A stretch of DNA of 64,000 nucleotides from Deltaproteobacteria bacterium (GTDB taxonomy: Bacteria > Myxococcota > JADLHZ01). Position 1 is the first letter of the stretch. The number at the start of each line of letters is the position of its first letter. This document shows positions 52,977 to 61,904 of this stretch, in pieces. The stretch is from contig JADLHZ010000033.1 of NCBI GenBank assembly GCA_020848545.1, positions 1 to 64,000 on the forward strand, in the 5' to 3' direction. Under the pieces are notes generated by a model that had not been told where the DNA came from, ran no database searches, and worked only from the letters and a program-made list of their open reading frames with translations. The position numbers and the translations under genes were made by a program.

Positions 52977-54548
52977 ATGCAGATCCCGGTCATCGTCCTC
53001 GACTTCGGCAGCCAGTACACGCAGCTCATCGCGCGCCGGATCCGCGAGCTGCACGTCTACTGCGAGATCTGGCCGTACACGACGCCGCTCGACAAAGTGA
53101 AAGCCGCCGCTCCGAAGGCGCTGATCCTCTCTGGCGGCCCGGCGAGCGTCTATGAAAAGGACGCGCCGCACATCGACAAGGCGTTCTTCGAGCTCGGCAT
53201 CCCGACGCTCGGCATTTGCTACGGACTGCAGCTCATCGCGCACAAGCTCGGCGGCAGCGTCGAGCCGTGTGAAGCGCGCGAGTACGGCCGCGCGTTCGTC
53301 GACATCGACTCGCCGGAGCCGCTGTTCGAAGATCTCGTCGGTGGTCCGCGTGCAGCAAGCGGCGAAGGCGGCTCACGCATCGAAGCGTGGATGAGCCACG
53401 GCGACCAAGTGAAGACGCTGCCACAGGGCTTCGTCTCGCTCGCGCACACCGGCACGTCGCCGCACGCCGCGGTCGGCGACACGAAGCGCAAGATCTTCGG
53501 CGTGCAGTTCCATCCCGAGGTCGCGCACACGCCGCTCGGGATCAAAGTGCTCGGCAACTTCCTGTTCAACGTGGCCGGTGTGCAAGCGAACTGGACGATG
53601 AACCGCTTCTTGGAAGAGCAGATGGCGCTCGTGCGGGAGAAGGTGAAGGCGAACGATCGCGTCGTCTGCGGGCTCTCGGGCGGCGTCGATTCGTCGGTCG
53701 TCGCGGCGCTCTTGGCCAAAGCGATCGGCAAGCAGCTCACCTGCGTGTTCGTCGACAACGGCCTCTTGCGCCACGGCGAGAAGGAGAGCGTCGAGAGAGT
53801 CTTCCGCGATCACTTCAAGGTCGACTTGCGCGTGATCGATGCGCGAAAACGTTTCTTGGAGCGCCTCGCCGGCGTCACCGACCCGGAACAGAAGCGCAAG
53901 ATCATCGGCCGCGAGTTCATCGCGGTGTTCGAAGAGGAAGCGAAGACGCTGTCGAACGCGTCGTTTCTCGCGCAGGGCACGTTGTATCCCGACGTCATCG
54001 AGAGCGTGAGCGTGAAGGGCCCGTCGCAAACGATCAAAACGCATCACAACGTCGGCGGATTGCCTGAGGTGATGAAGCTCACTCTGATCGAGCCCCTTCG
54101 TGAGCTATTCAAAGATGAGGTGCGTTTGCTCGGAAAGGAGCTCGGTGTGCCGGATCACATTGTTCATCGCCAGCCGTTTCCGGGTCCGGGCCTCGCGGTG
54201 CGCATCTTGGGAGATGTCACCGAGGAGAAGCTCGACATCGTGAAGGCAGCCGACGTCATCGTCGAGCGCGAGCTGCGCCAGAGCGGTCACTACGATGCGC
54301 TCTGGCAAGCCTTCGCGGTGCTCCTGCCGGTGAAGAGCGTGGGCGTCATGGGCGACAACCGAACCTATGCGAATACGGTGGCCATCCGCTGCGTCACATC
54401 GTCAGACGGAATGACGGCGGATGTAGGCGACATCCCGGTGCGTGTGCTGAGTCACATCGCCGGGCGCATCATCAACGAAGTGAAGGGCGTGAATCGCGTC
54501 GTCTACGACGTCTCACAAAAGCCCCCGTCCACGATCGAATGGGAGTAA
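52977..54548 (+). CDS. guaA: GMP synthase (glutamine-hydrolysing)
   Basis: A 523-aa enzyme converting XMP to GMP with ATP and glutamine. The class I amidotransferase domain has the nucleophile Cys in [10 protein letters not shown], and His-x-Glu in FHPEV. The ATP pyrophosphatase domain has the P-loop [10 protein letters not shown] near 220, and the C-terminal XMP-binding/dimerisation domain ends [17 protein letters not shown], the canonical C-terminus. Length is standard. Start ATG 52977. Confidence 0.97.
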   Translation: MQIPVIVLDFGSQYTQLIARRIRELHVYCEIWPYTTPLDKVKAAAPKALILSGGPASVYEKDAPHIDKAFFELGIPTLGICYGLQLIAHKLGGSVEPCEAREYGRAFVDIDSPEPLFEDLVGGPRAASGEGGSRIEAWMSHGDQVKTLPQGFVSLAHTGTSPHAAVGDTKRKIFGVQFHPEVAHTPLGIKVLGNFLFNVAGVQANWTMNRFLEEQMALVREKVKANDRVVCGLSGGVDSSVVAALLAKAIGKQLTCVFVDNGLLRHGEKESVERVFRDHFKVDLRVIDARKRFLERLAGVTDPEQKRKIIGREFIAVFEEEAKTLSNASFLAQGTLYPDVIESVSVKGPSQTIKTHHNVGGLPEVMKLTLIEPLRELFKDEVRLLGKELGVPDHIVHRQPFPGPGLAVRILGDVTEEKLDIVKAADVIVERELRQSGHYDALWQAFAVLLPVKSVGVMGDNRTYANTVAIRCVTSSDGMTADVGDIPVRVLSHIAGRIINEVKGVNRVVYDVSQKPPSTIEWE

Positions 54549-54568
54549 CATCTGTGAGGGAGATGAAG

Positions 54569-55366
54569 ATGAGAAGAGCAACCTTTGCAGTTGTCCTGAC
54601 CACCGCTGTCGCGTTTGCGGCGCACGCCGAGGCCCCGGCCGGCGGCGTCACGCAGAAGACCGACAAGGGTGAGGTCAACTGGTCGCAAAAGACGATCACC
54701 GTCACCGGCAGCGGCGCGTTTTCGAACTCGGCGTCGAACGCGGCGCAGGCGCGGTTGATGGCCGAGAAGGCCGCGAAGATAGACGCCCAGCGCAATCTCT
54801 TGGAGACGTTGAAGGGCGTGCAAGTGACGAGCGGCGCGCCAGCCGCGAGCGTCATGCAAATGGGCGAGGTGAAGACGAAGGTCGAAGGCATCGTGAAGAA
54901 CTTCGAGATCGTCGAGAAGAAGTACTTCAACGACGGCGGCGTCGACGTCATCGTGCGCATGACGATCGACGGCACGCTCGCCGAGCTGTTGATCCCGGAC
55001 GCCGGCAGCAAGCCCGCGAAGATCGGCCCGAGCCCGGACGGCTCGACCGCCATGATCATCGACGCTAAGGGCCTCGGCCTGACGCCAGCGCTCGCACCGA
55101 AGGTGTTCGACGAGAGCGGCAAGGAGATCTACTCGGCCGCGATCGTATCGAAAGACAAATTGCGCGAGCACGGCGTCTGCGCCTACGCGCGCGACCTCGA
55201 CTCGGCGAAGAGCGACAAGCGCGCGGGCGCGAAGCCGCTCATCGTCAAGGCGACGAAGCTCGCCCAAGGATCGAAGAACGACCTCGTCATCGGTGGCAAG
55301 GACGCGGCGGCGTTTGCGAGTGCCGGGTATCTCGGCGAAGGCAAGCTCATCATCGTCGTCGACTGA
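54569..55366 (+). CDS. LPP20-like exported protein
   Basis: A 265-aa protein. ATG 54569 has GGGAG 6 nt upstream and gives a signal peptide (RRATFAVVLTTAVAFAAHA); ATG 54563 is a near alternative. An LPP20-like domain is recognisable at about 30-150: ITVTGSGAF, then ARLMAEKAAKIDAQRNLLETLKGV, and VEKKYFNDGGVDVIVRM. The rest is a beta-rich extension (GLGLTPALAPKVFDESGKEIYSA). The same domain is at the N-terminus of FlgT-like proteins, and the next gene is one. Envelope role, otherwise unknown. Confidence 0.78.
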   Translation: MRRATFAVVLTTAVAFAAHAEAPAGGVTQKTDKGEVNWSQKTITVTGSGAFSNSASNAAQARLMAEKAAKIDAQRNLLETLKGVQVTSGAPAASVMQMGEVKTKVEGIVKNFEIVEKKYFNDGGVDVIVRMTIDGTLAELLIPDAGSKPAKIGPSPDGSTAMIIDAKGLGLTPALAPKVFDESGKEIYSAAIVSKDKLREHGVCAYARDLDSAKSDKRAGAKPLIVKATKLAQGSKNDLVIGGKDAAAFASAGYLGEGKLIIVVD

Positions 55367-55402
55367 GCGTCGGTCCCAGGCTGGCAAAGTGAAAGGTTGG
55401 AT

Positions 55403-56581
55403 ATGAACGTCAAAGTGCAATCGGCAGTAGTTCTTTCCTGTCTCTGGTTGTCGGCGGCCGCCTTCGCCGCTGACAACTTGGTGACCGTCGAGGCGACCGG
55501 CGAAGCGGCCATTCATGGCGGCGACGTCGTGCAGGCGCGCGACAAGGCGCTCGCGGACGCGCTCAGAAACGCCGTCGAAAAAGCGGTCGGCACCGTCGTC
55601 ACCTCGTCGAGCACGATGAAGGACTTCGAGCTCGTCGAAGACAAAGTGCTGTCGAACTCGCGCGGCTACGTGAAGAAGTACGACATCAAGGACAAGAAAG
55701 AAGCGGACGGCGTCGTCACGATCACGCTGACCGCGCAGATCGGCAAAGACGAGCTCGCCAAAGACGTTGACGCGTTGCTGCAGCTCATCTCGCAGAAGGG
55801 CAAGCCGAAGATCCTGATCATGGTCGCCGAGCAGAACGTCGGCCAAGCGACGGCGGCAGCGTGGTGGACGAACCAAGGCTTCACGACCAACCTCGACGTC
55901 GTCGAGAACACCTTCATCGATCAGTGGCAGCCGATCGGCTTCTCGTTCGTCGATCCGCAGGCGCTCAAGGGCAAGATCAAGGTGTCGAAGGCGATGCAGT
56001 CGGCCGCCGTCGAAGACAAGGACGCCAAGGAGTTCGCCGGCAAAGCAGGCGCGCAAGTCGTCATCGTCGGCAAGGCCGTCGCGCAGGAAGTCGGCAACAA
56101 GGTCTTCGGCACGAACATGGTCAGCGCGCGCGCGAACCTCTCTGTGCGCGCGATCCGAACGGACACGGGCGACATCTTGGCGACGTCGACGATGGACGCG
56201 GGCTCCATGGCGCTCGACGCGACGACGGCCGGCTCGAATGCGTTCAAAGAGTCGACGAAGAAGATGGCGGAAGAGCTCAAGGGCAAGATCATGCGCAAGT
56301 GGCTCGAGGAAGTGAACTCGGGCCAGGCGATCAAGCTCGTCGTCAACAACGTGAAGAAAACGGCGTTTCTGAAGACGCTGAAGAGCACGCTCACCGAACA
56401 GATCCGCGGCGTCAGCGCCGTCCGCGATCGTGGCTTCAAGAACAAGGTGGCCGAGTTCGAGCTCGACATGAAGGGCTCGGCGCAGGACTTGGCGATCGAG
56501 CTCGAGGCGAAGAACTTCGCCGACTTCAAGGTCGAGGTCGACGAAGTGACCGCGAACGCGCTCGAGATCACGCTGAAGTAG
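55403..56581 (+). CDS. FlgT-like exported protein
   Basis: A 392-aa protein, ATG 55403 with AAAGG 6 nt upstream and a signal (VQSAVVLSCLWLSAAAFA). An N-terminal LPP20/FlgT-N-like domain (VEATGEAAIHGGDVVQARDKALADALRNAVEKAVG) is followed by a central domain (PKILIMVAEQNVGQ) and a C-terminal one (FKNKVAEFELDMKGSAQDLAIEL). In Vibrio FlgT supports the flagellar H-ring; many non-flagellated Proteobacteria encode relatives with unknown roles. It lies 36 bp after the LPP20-like gene, the two sharing a fold. Confidence 0.75.
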   Translation: MNVKVQSAVVLSCLWLSAAAFAADNLVTVEATGEAAIHGGDVVQARDKALADALRNAVEKAVGTVVTSSSTMKDFELVEDKVLSNSRGYVKKYDIKDKKEADGVVTITLTAQIGKDELAKDVDALLQLISQKGKPKILIMVAEQNVGQATAAAWWTNQGFTTNLDVVENTFIDQWQPIGFSFVDPQALKGKIKVSKAMQSAAVEDKDAKEFAGKAGAQVVIVGKAVAQEVGNKVFGTNMVSARANLSVRAIRTDTGDILATSTMDAGSMALDATTAGSNAFKESTKKMAEELKGKIMRKWLEEVNSGQAIKLVVNNVKKTAFLKTLKSTLTEQIRGVSAVRDRGFKNKVAEFELDMKGSAQDLAIELEAKNFADFKVEVDEVTANALEITLK

Positions 56582-56606
56582 CCATCAGCCATCAGCTGTC
56601 AGTCTA
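56580..56606. repeat. Short iterated CCATCAG words between FlgT-like and FecR-domain genes
   Basis: Tandem CCATCAG-type heptamer words (two exact copies then CTGTCAG) fill the 36-bp gap, starting in the stop codon of the FlgT-like gene. Such heptamer-iterated spacers are common in some genomes. No function is evident. Confidence 0.5.
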
Positions 56607-56617
56607 GGGGTACGACG

Positions 56618-57352
56618 ATGCTTCGTTTGATTGTGTTCGGGGTGGTGTGTGTGGTGGCGTTGCCCGCGTGGGCCGATAAGCCGGCGGCCGGTAAGCTGAG
56701 CTTCGCCCAGGGCGGCGTGTTTCGCGCCGAAAAAGAAGAGGGTCCGTACCGGCGCATCAGCGAAGGCGGCGACGTCTTCGAGGGTGACTTCATCAAGACC
56801 GAGGCCGAGTCGCGCGCAGAGGCGCGGCTCGAAGATCGCTCGGTCATTCGCATCGGCGCCGAGTCGCGCGTGATGATCCAGAAGGCGCAGTTCAACAAGA
56901 AGGACGAGACGAAGCAGGTGCAGGTGAAGCTCGTCGTCGGTCGCTTCTGGGCCAAGGTGACGAAGTTGTTTGGCGCGTCGAGCTTCGACGTCGAGACGCC
57001 GAACGCCGTCGCTGGTGTGCGCGGCACGGCGTTCGCGGTCGACCAAGGCGCCGACAAGTCGACGACGGTGCGGGTGTTCAACGGCAAGGTGCTGATCTCG
57101 AACCGGCCGATCTACATGACGCAAGAGCCGCCGAAGAAGACCGAAGGCCCGCCGGGCAAGAAAGAGCGCAAGCAAGTCGCCGGGCCGCAAGAAGTGTCGA
57201 AGAAGCAGTGGGAAGAGATGGTCGCCCAAGCGCTGCAGCAGGTGAAGGTCGCGGCGAACGGGCAAATGAGCCAAGAGCAATTCGCGGCCGACGACGCGGC
57301 GAAGGACGAGTGGGTCGCGTGGAATCGCGGGCGCGACGGGAAAGACGAGTAG
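56618..57352 (+). CDS. FecR-domain exported protein
   Basis: A 244-aa protein with a signal peptide (MLRLIVFGVVCVVALPAWA). The FecR fold is visible at about 30-165: GGDVFEGDFIKTEAESRAEARLED, then SVIRIGAESRVMI and FDVETPNAVAGVRGTAFAV, the last being the hallmark. A basic/Pro-rich segment and an acidic C-terminal helix follow. It has no membrane helix, so it is a soluble periplasmic sensor or structural domain rather than a FecR-type anti-sigma factor. It sits third in an apparent operon with the LPP20-like and FlgT-like genes. Confidence 0.82.
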   Translation: MLRLIVFGVVCVVALPAWADKPAAGKLSFAQGGVFRAEKEEGPYRRISEGGDVFEGDFIKTEAESRAEARLEDRSVIRIGAESRVMIQKAQFNKKDETKQVQVKLVVGRFWAKVTKLFGASSFDVETPNAVAGVRGTAFAVDQGADKSTTVRVFNGKVLISNRPIYMTQEPPKKTEGPPGKKERKQVAGPQEVSKKQWEEMVAQALQQVKVAANGQMSQEQFAADDAAKDEWVAWNRGRDGKDE

Positions 57353-57356
57353 GTCG

Positions 57357-58631
57357 CTACCGCCGCCCCAACGCCCGCACGAGCTGGGCCCGCGCGCTCG
57401 CGAGGTTGAAGTCCGCCTGCACCCGCTGCGCCTCTGTTTGCGTCAGTGCCACCTGTGAATCGCCGAGCTCGATCGCGTTGCCGATGCCGGCCTGGTAGCG
57501 GCCCTCGGCCAGCGCCAAGCGTTCCCTCGCCGCATTGACGGCGTCGTCGGCAGCGCCGATCGCTTCGCGGGCCGCGTTCAACGCACGCGTGGCCTGCGCG
57601 ATCTGGGCGCGCACTTGCTGCAGGAGTGCGTCGCGTTGCGCTTCGAGCGCGGTCTTCTCGCTCGATCCTTCGGCGACCGAGCGATAGGTCGACAGACCCG
57701 AGAACACGTTCCACGTGAGCGACACGAGGATGTTCCAGTTGAACGCCATTTGGTCGAAGCGGCGGCCAGCTTCGGTGACGCCCGACGAGAGCCCGAGCGT
57801 GGGGCCGTAGCCGCCTTTCAGCGAGACGAGCGTCGCGTCGGCCGCGGCGAGCTGGCGTTCGATCGCGGCGAGGTCCGGGCGATCTTGCAAGGCGGCGTCG
57901 ACGAGCACGTCTGCAGTGAGCTCCTCGCCGGGCACCGGCGGCGCGCTCACGAGGTCGACGTCGAAGTCGACGCCAGCGATGCGGCCGATCGCTACATTCA
58001 ACGTTTGCTTGGCGTTGTCTTCGGCCGCGCGCGCTTGGATCAGCTGCACGCGCGCGTTGGCGAGCTGGGTCTTCGCTTGCGAGACTTCGATCGCCGGCCG
58101 CGCGCCGACCTCGACCTGCGCCTGCGCGAGGCTCAGGTGCTTGCGCTCGTTCTCGAGCGTGCGCTCGGCGACGAGGACGAGCGCTCGCTGCGCGCCGACG
58201 TTGAAGTAGGCGATGCGCGTCGCGTACGCGCTCTGCACGAGCTGATCGCGCGTCTGTTGCACGGCGCTCTCGGCCGTCTTCTTCTGCGCCTGCCAGCGGA
58301 AGATCGACTGGTTGAAGTCGTAGATCTGCTGCGAAATCGTCGCGCCGAAGTTGAAGAAGTCGTAGGTCGTGGCGCTGATGCCGCCCGAGGTGTCGACGCT
58401 CTGCGGGACGGCGCCCGGCCGCTGCACGAAGTTCGCGGTCGAGCGCTGGTAGCTCGCGTTCAGCGTGAGCTGCGGAAAGAGCACGGCCCGTGCAACGTCG
58501 GCGCGGGCGTCGGCGGCGAGCTCGTTCGCCCTGGCGACGCGGACGGCAGGCTGCAAGCGCTCGGTCTCGGCCAACGCGTCGTCGAGCGTGAGCACACGTG
58601 CCGCGGCGACGAAGATCCACGGCGCGATCAT
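57357..58631 (-). CDS. TolC-family outer-membrane efflux channel
   Basis: A 424-aa protein, ATG 58631, with a short signal-like N-terminus (MIAPWIFVAAA). It has the duplicated OEP architecture: two long helical hairpins (ARANELAADARADVARAVLFPQLTLNASY first; a second half beginning VLVDAALQDRPDLAAIERQLAAADATL), typical LTLxxxY and QDRPDL motifs, and ends at the second hairpin. It forms the outer-membrane duct for the tripartite efflux pump encoded upstream. Its ATG overlaps the permease stop (ATGA). It converges on the FecR gene with a 4-bp gap. Confidence 0.92.
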   Translation of the reverse strand: MIAPWIFVAAARVLTLDDALAETERLQPAVRVARANELAADARADVARAVLFPQLTLNASYQRSTANFVQRPGAVPQSVDTSGGISATTYDFFNFGATISQQIYDFNQSIFRWQAQKKTAESAVQQTRDQLVQSAYATRIAYFNVGAQRALVLVAERTLENERKHLSLAQAQVEVGARPAIEVSQAKTQLANARVQLIQARAAEDNAKQTLNVAIGRIAGVDFDVDLVSAPPVPGEELTADVLVDAALQDRPDLAAIERQLAAADATLVSLKGGYGPTLGLSSGVTEAGRRFDQMAFNWNILVSLTWNVFSGLSTYRSVAEGSSEKTALEAQRDALLQQVRAQIAQATRALNAAREAIGAADDAVNAARERLALAEGRYQAGIGNAIELGDSQVALTQTEAQRVQADFNLASARAQLVRALGRR

Positions 58632-59857
58632 TCGTACCTCAGCGCTTCGATCGGATCGAGCCGTGAGGCCTTCCTCGCCGGATACATGCCGAAGACGATG
58701 CCGACCAGGGCCGAGAACAAGACGGCGATGGCGATGATGTCCGCGCGCACGAGGATCGGCCAAGCAAAGCTCACCGCGAGCCGCGCGGCGACGATGAGCC
58801 CGAGCGCCACGCCGATGAGGCCGCCGAGCGTCGCCAGCGCCAGCGCCTCGACGAGAAACTGCGCGAGGATCTGCCGCGGCTTCGCGCCGATCGCCATCCG
58901 CAGGCCGATCTCACGCGTGCGCTCGGTGACGCTGACGAGCATGATGTTCATGACGCCGATGCCGCCGACGAGCAGCGACACCAAGGCGATCGACGCGAGC
59001 AGCGTCGTGAGCGTCTTCGTTCCTTCCTGCTGCGCGCTCGCGACCTCGGCGAGGTTGCGCACGAAGAAGTCGTCCTCGGCAGGCGGACGGATCTGGTGGC
59101 GTTCGCGCAAGAGCGCCGTGATCTCGCTCTGCGCCTTTTGCGTGCCGCTCGAAGCGTGCGCCGAGACCATGACCCAACCTTGCAGATACTTCTGCAGCCC
59201 GCGCACGAGCTTCGACTCGTAGGTCGTGACCGGCACGATGACGCAGTCGTCGTAGTCTTGGCCGTCGGGCGATTGGCCTTTCTTGTCGAGCACGCCGATG
59301 ATCACGAAGGGCACGTTGCGAATGCGGATCTGCTGGCCCACGGGATCCGCGCTGGCGCCGTAGAGCTTTTCGACGACGGTTTGCCCGAGCACCGCGACCT
59401 TCGCGCCCGCGTCGAGCTCAGACGCCGAGAACGCATTGCCCTTGGCGATCGGCCACGAGCGGATGTCGAAGTACTCGGGCGTAGTGCCGAACACGCGCGT
59501 CGTCCAGTTCTGCTCCTCCGCGACGATCGACTGCGACGAGCGCAGCTGCGGCGCGGCGGCGCGCACCGCCGGGCACTCCGTTTGGATTGCCTTGAGATCG
59601 TCCCACGTCAGCGTCGGCATGGAGCCGAAGCCTCCGCGCGAGCCGCCCTGGCTCGAAGAGCCGCTCATGACGATGAGCAAGTTCGTGCCCATGCTGTTGA
59701 ACGTGGCCTCGACGCGGGCCTTCGCACCTTCGCCGATCGCGACCATGGCGATCACCGCTGCGACGCCGATGACCACGCCGAGCGTCGTCAGAAACGATCG
59801 CAAGCGGTTGCGCCAGAGCGCGCGCAACGCCACGCGAAGGGTCTCGAGCAAGCTCAT
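58628..59857 (-). CDS. MacB-like ABC transporter permease
   Basis: A 409-aa FtsX/MacB-type permease. N-terminal helix (RSFLTTLGVVIGVAAVIAMVAIG), a large periplasmic domain of about 220 residues (PVRVxGTTPEYFDI-like core), then three C-terminal helices ending with the MYPARKASRLDPIEALRYE signature. MacB is usually a fusion with the ATPase; here the ATPase is a separate gene overlapping by 4 bp. The complex uses ATP to move substrates from periplasm through the TolC channel. Confidence 0.92.
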   Translation of the reverse strand: MSLLETLRVALRALWRNRLRSFLTTLGVVIGVAAVIAMVAIGEGAKARVEATFNSMGTNLLIVMSGSSSQGGSRGGFGSMPTLTWDDLKAIQTECPAVRAAAPQLRSSQSIVAEEQNWTTRVFGTTPEYFDIRSWPIAKGNAFSASELDAGAKVAVLGQTVVEKLYGASADPVGQQIRIRNVPFVIIGVLDKKGQSPDGQDYDDCVIVPVTTYESKLVRGLQKYLQGWVMVSAHASSGTQKAQSEITALLRERHQIRPPAEDDFFVRNLAEVASAQQEGTKTLTTLLASIALVSLLVGGIGVMNIMLVSVTERTREIGLRMAIGAKPRQILAQFLVEALALATLGGLIGVALGLIVAARLAVSFAWPILVRADIIAIAVLFSALVGIVFGMYPARKASRLDPIEALRYE

Positions 59858-60564
59858 GCCGACACCTTGGCGATGCGCTGCGTCTGCCGGCGGTTCTCGG
59901 CGACCAGGCCGTCTTTGATCGTGATGAGCCGCGTCGCGTACTCGGCGATGTCCAGCTCGTGGGTGACGATGACGACAGTGAGCCCATCCCGACCGAGCGT
60001 TTGCAGCAGCGCCATGACCTCGAGGCTGGTCTTCGAGTCGAGGTTGCCGGTGGGCTCGTCTGCGAGCAGCAGCGGCGGCTCCGTGACGAGCGCGCGCGCG
60101 ATGGCGACGCGTTGTTGCTGGCCGCCGGAGAGCTGGCTCGGATGGTGCCCCAAACGGTCGCCGAGCCCGACGCGCTCGAGCACAGCCTTCGCGCGCGCGC
60201 GGCGGAGCTTTCCCGGAACGCCGGCGTAGATCAGCGGGAGCTCCACGTTTTCGGCGGCACTCGTGCGGGCAAGCAAGTTGAAGCTCTGAAACACGAAGCC
60301 GATCATGCGATTGCGCACTTCGGCGAGCTCGTTCTTCGACAGCGTCGACACTTCGCGCTCGGCGAGCAGGTAGCGCCCGCGCGTCGGCCGATCGAGCAGA
60401 CCCAAGATGTTCATCAACGTCGATTTGCCGGAGCCCGACGAACCCATGATCGCGACGAACTCACCCTTGTCGATCGTCAACGACACGCCGCGCAGCGCAC
60501 GCACCTCGGCCTCGCCGCCGCTCGCGTACGTCTTGTGCACGTCGTCGAGGGCGATGAGCGCCAT
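59854..60564 (-). CDS. ABC transporter ATP-binding protein (MacB/LolD type)
   Basis: A 236-aa ATPase with Walker A GSSGSGKST near 38, the LSGGQQQRVAIARAL signature, and Walker B LLLADEPTGNLD. It matches the LolD/MacB branch that pairs with FtsX-type permeases. The MacA-like stop overlaps its ATG by one base (TGATG) and its own stop overlaps the permease start (ATGA), so adaptor, ATPase, permease and TolC are one coupled operon. Confidence 0.94.
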   Translation of the reverse strand: MALIALDDVHKTYASGGEAEVRALRGVSLTIDKGEFVAIMGSSGSGKSTLMNILGLLDRPTRGRYLLAEREVSTLSKNELAEVRNRMIGFVFQSFNLLARTSAAENVELPLIYAGVPGKLRRARAKAVLERVGLGDRLGHHPSQLSGGQQQRVAIARALVTEPPLLLADEPTGNLDSKTSLEVMALLQTLGRDGLTVVIVTHELDIAEYATRLITIKDGLVAENRRQTQRIAKVSA

Positions 60565-61826
60565 CAGAACAACCTGCCCGGTCCGCCGGGGCGCGGACTG
60601 TTCGCGTTGTCCTTCACGTCAGTGACGAGGAGGTCGCCTTCCTCCAGCGCGGCGCTCTCACTGGACGCGGCGGCTGTCGACTGAACGCTCGCTCCGCTCG
60701 ACACGATCTCGGTCATGGCGCCATCCGAGAGCCCGACCTTCACCTTCACCGGCGCCGGGCCGCCTTTGTTTTGCCGCCACACGATGCGTTCGTCGGTCGC
60801 CAGCTCGCCGCGGCCGCTGCGCCCTTTGCCCTCACGCTTGCCGCCGGGGCCGGCGCCGAAGTCCGGCGGCGCGCGAAAGCGCAGCGTCGCGTTCGGCAGC
60901 TTCAAGACGTCGTCCTTCTGCGCGACCACGAAGGTCACGGTGGCGGTCATGCCGGGCTTGAGCTCGAGCTTCTCGTTGTCGACGTCGATGACCGCGTCGT
61001 AAGTGACCACGTTCTGCACGTTGATCGGCGCGTTGCGTATCTGCCGTACTTTGCCCTTGAAGCGCTTGGCCGGGAACGCGTCGACGGTGAACGACGCCTC
61101 CATCTTCGCCTCGATCTTGCCGATGTCGGCCTCGGCGACGTTGGTGTCGACCTGCATCTTCTTCAGATCCTCGGCGATGCTAAACAACGTCGGCGCGGAC
61201 AACGACGCGGCGACCGTCTGACCGACGTCGACGTTGCGCGAGATGACGATGCCGTCGATCGGCGAGTGCACGGTGCAGTAGTCGAGGTTCACTTGCGCTT
61301 GCGTCAACGCGGCATTCGCCTGTTTCACGCCGGCCGCAGCCGCTGACACGCCGGCGACCGCAGCGTCGCGCACGGTTTGCGCCGCGTCGACGTCGGCCTG
61401 CGCGCCGAGCTGCTTGTCGAAGATCGCTTTGGCGCGCGTGTATTGGCGCTCGGCGTCGGCGAGCTGTACCTGCGCGCGGATCACGTTGGCCTCAGACACC
61501 GCGAGGTTCGCGCGCGCCTGCTCGAGCGCAGCGACGAACATCTGCGGATCCAAGCGCGCGATCACTTGGCCCTTCTTCACCGGCGAGTTGAAGTCGACGA
61601 GCACCTCTTTGATCCGACCGGAGACTTGGCTGCCGACTTGAACGGTGACGAGCGCCGAGACGCTGCCGCTGGCCGTGACCTTGGCGATGAGCGATCCGCG
61701 CTCGACCTTCTGCGTTTCGACACGCGGACCTTCGGGGCTCTTGTCTCGAAAAATGATGACGGCGACGGCGGCGAGGACGACGCTGACCACAGCGGCGCCG
61801 ATGACGAACTTCTGCGGGCGGGTCAC
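60564..61826 (-). CDS. MacA-like periplasmic adaptor protein
   Basis: A 420-aa membrane-fusion protein with one N-terminal anchor helix (VIGAAVVSVVLAAVAVIIF). The lipoyl half-motif SLIAKVTASGSV, a coiled-coil hairpin (VSEANVIRAQVQLADAERQYTRAK), the second half DYCTVHSPIDGIVISRNVDVG and a beta-barrel domain follow in order. The C-terminal region carries a Gly/Lys/Arg-rich insertion (GAGPGGKREGKGRSGRGE) that is longer than usual. It bridges the permease and the TolC channel. Confidence 0.93.
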   Translation of the reverse strand: MTRPQKFVIGAAVVSVVLAAVAVIIFRDKSPEGPRVETQKVERGSLIAKVTASGSVSALVTVQVGSQVSGRIKEVLVDFNSPVKKGQVIARLDPQMFVAALEQARANLAVSEANVIRAQVQLADAERQYTRAKAIFDKQLGAQADVDAAQTVRDAAVAGVSAAAAGVKQANAALTQAQVNLDYCTVHSPIDGIVISRNVDVGQTVAASLSAPTLFSIAEDLKKMQVDTNVAEADIGKIEAKMEASFTVDAFPAKRFKGKVRQIRNAPINVQNVVTYDAVIDVDNEKLELKPGMTATVTFVVAQKDDVLKLPNATLRFRAPPDFGAGPGGKREGKGRSGRGELATDERIVWRQNKGGPAPVKVKVGLSDGAMTEIVSSGASVQSTAAASSESAALEEGDLLVTDVKDNANSPRPGGPGRLF

Positions 61827-61904
61827 GAGCCCAGAGGTAGGCGCCGCGACCCGCGCGAGTCAACGAAATCGCTATGATTTACCGAGGCTTAATAAGGTGA
61901 GGTG

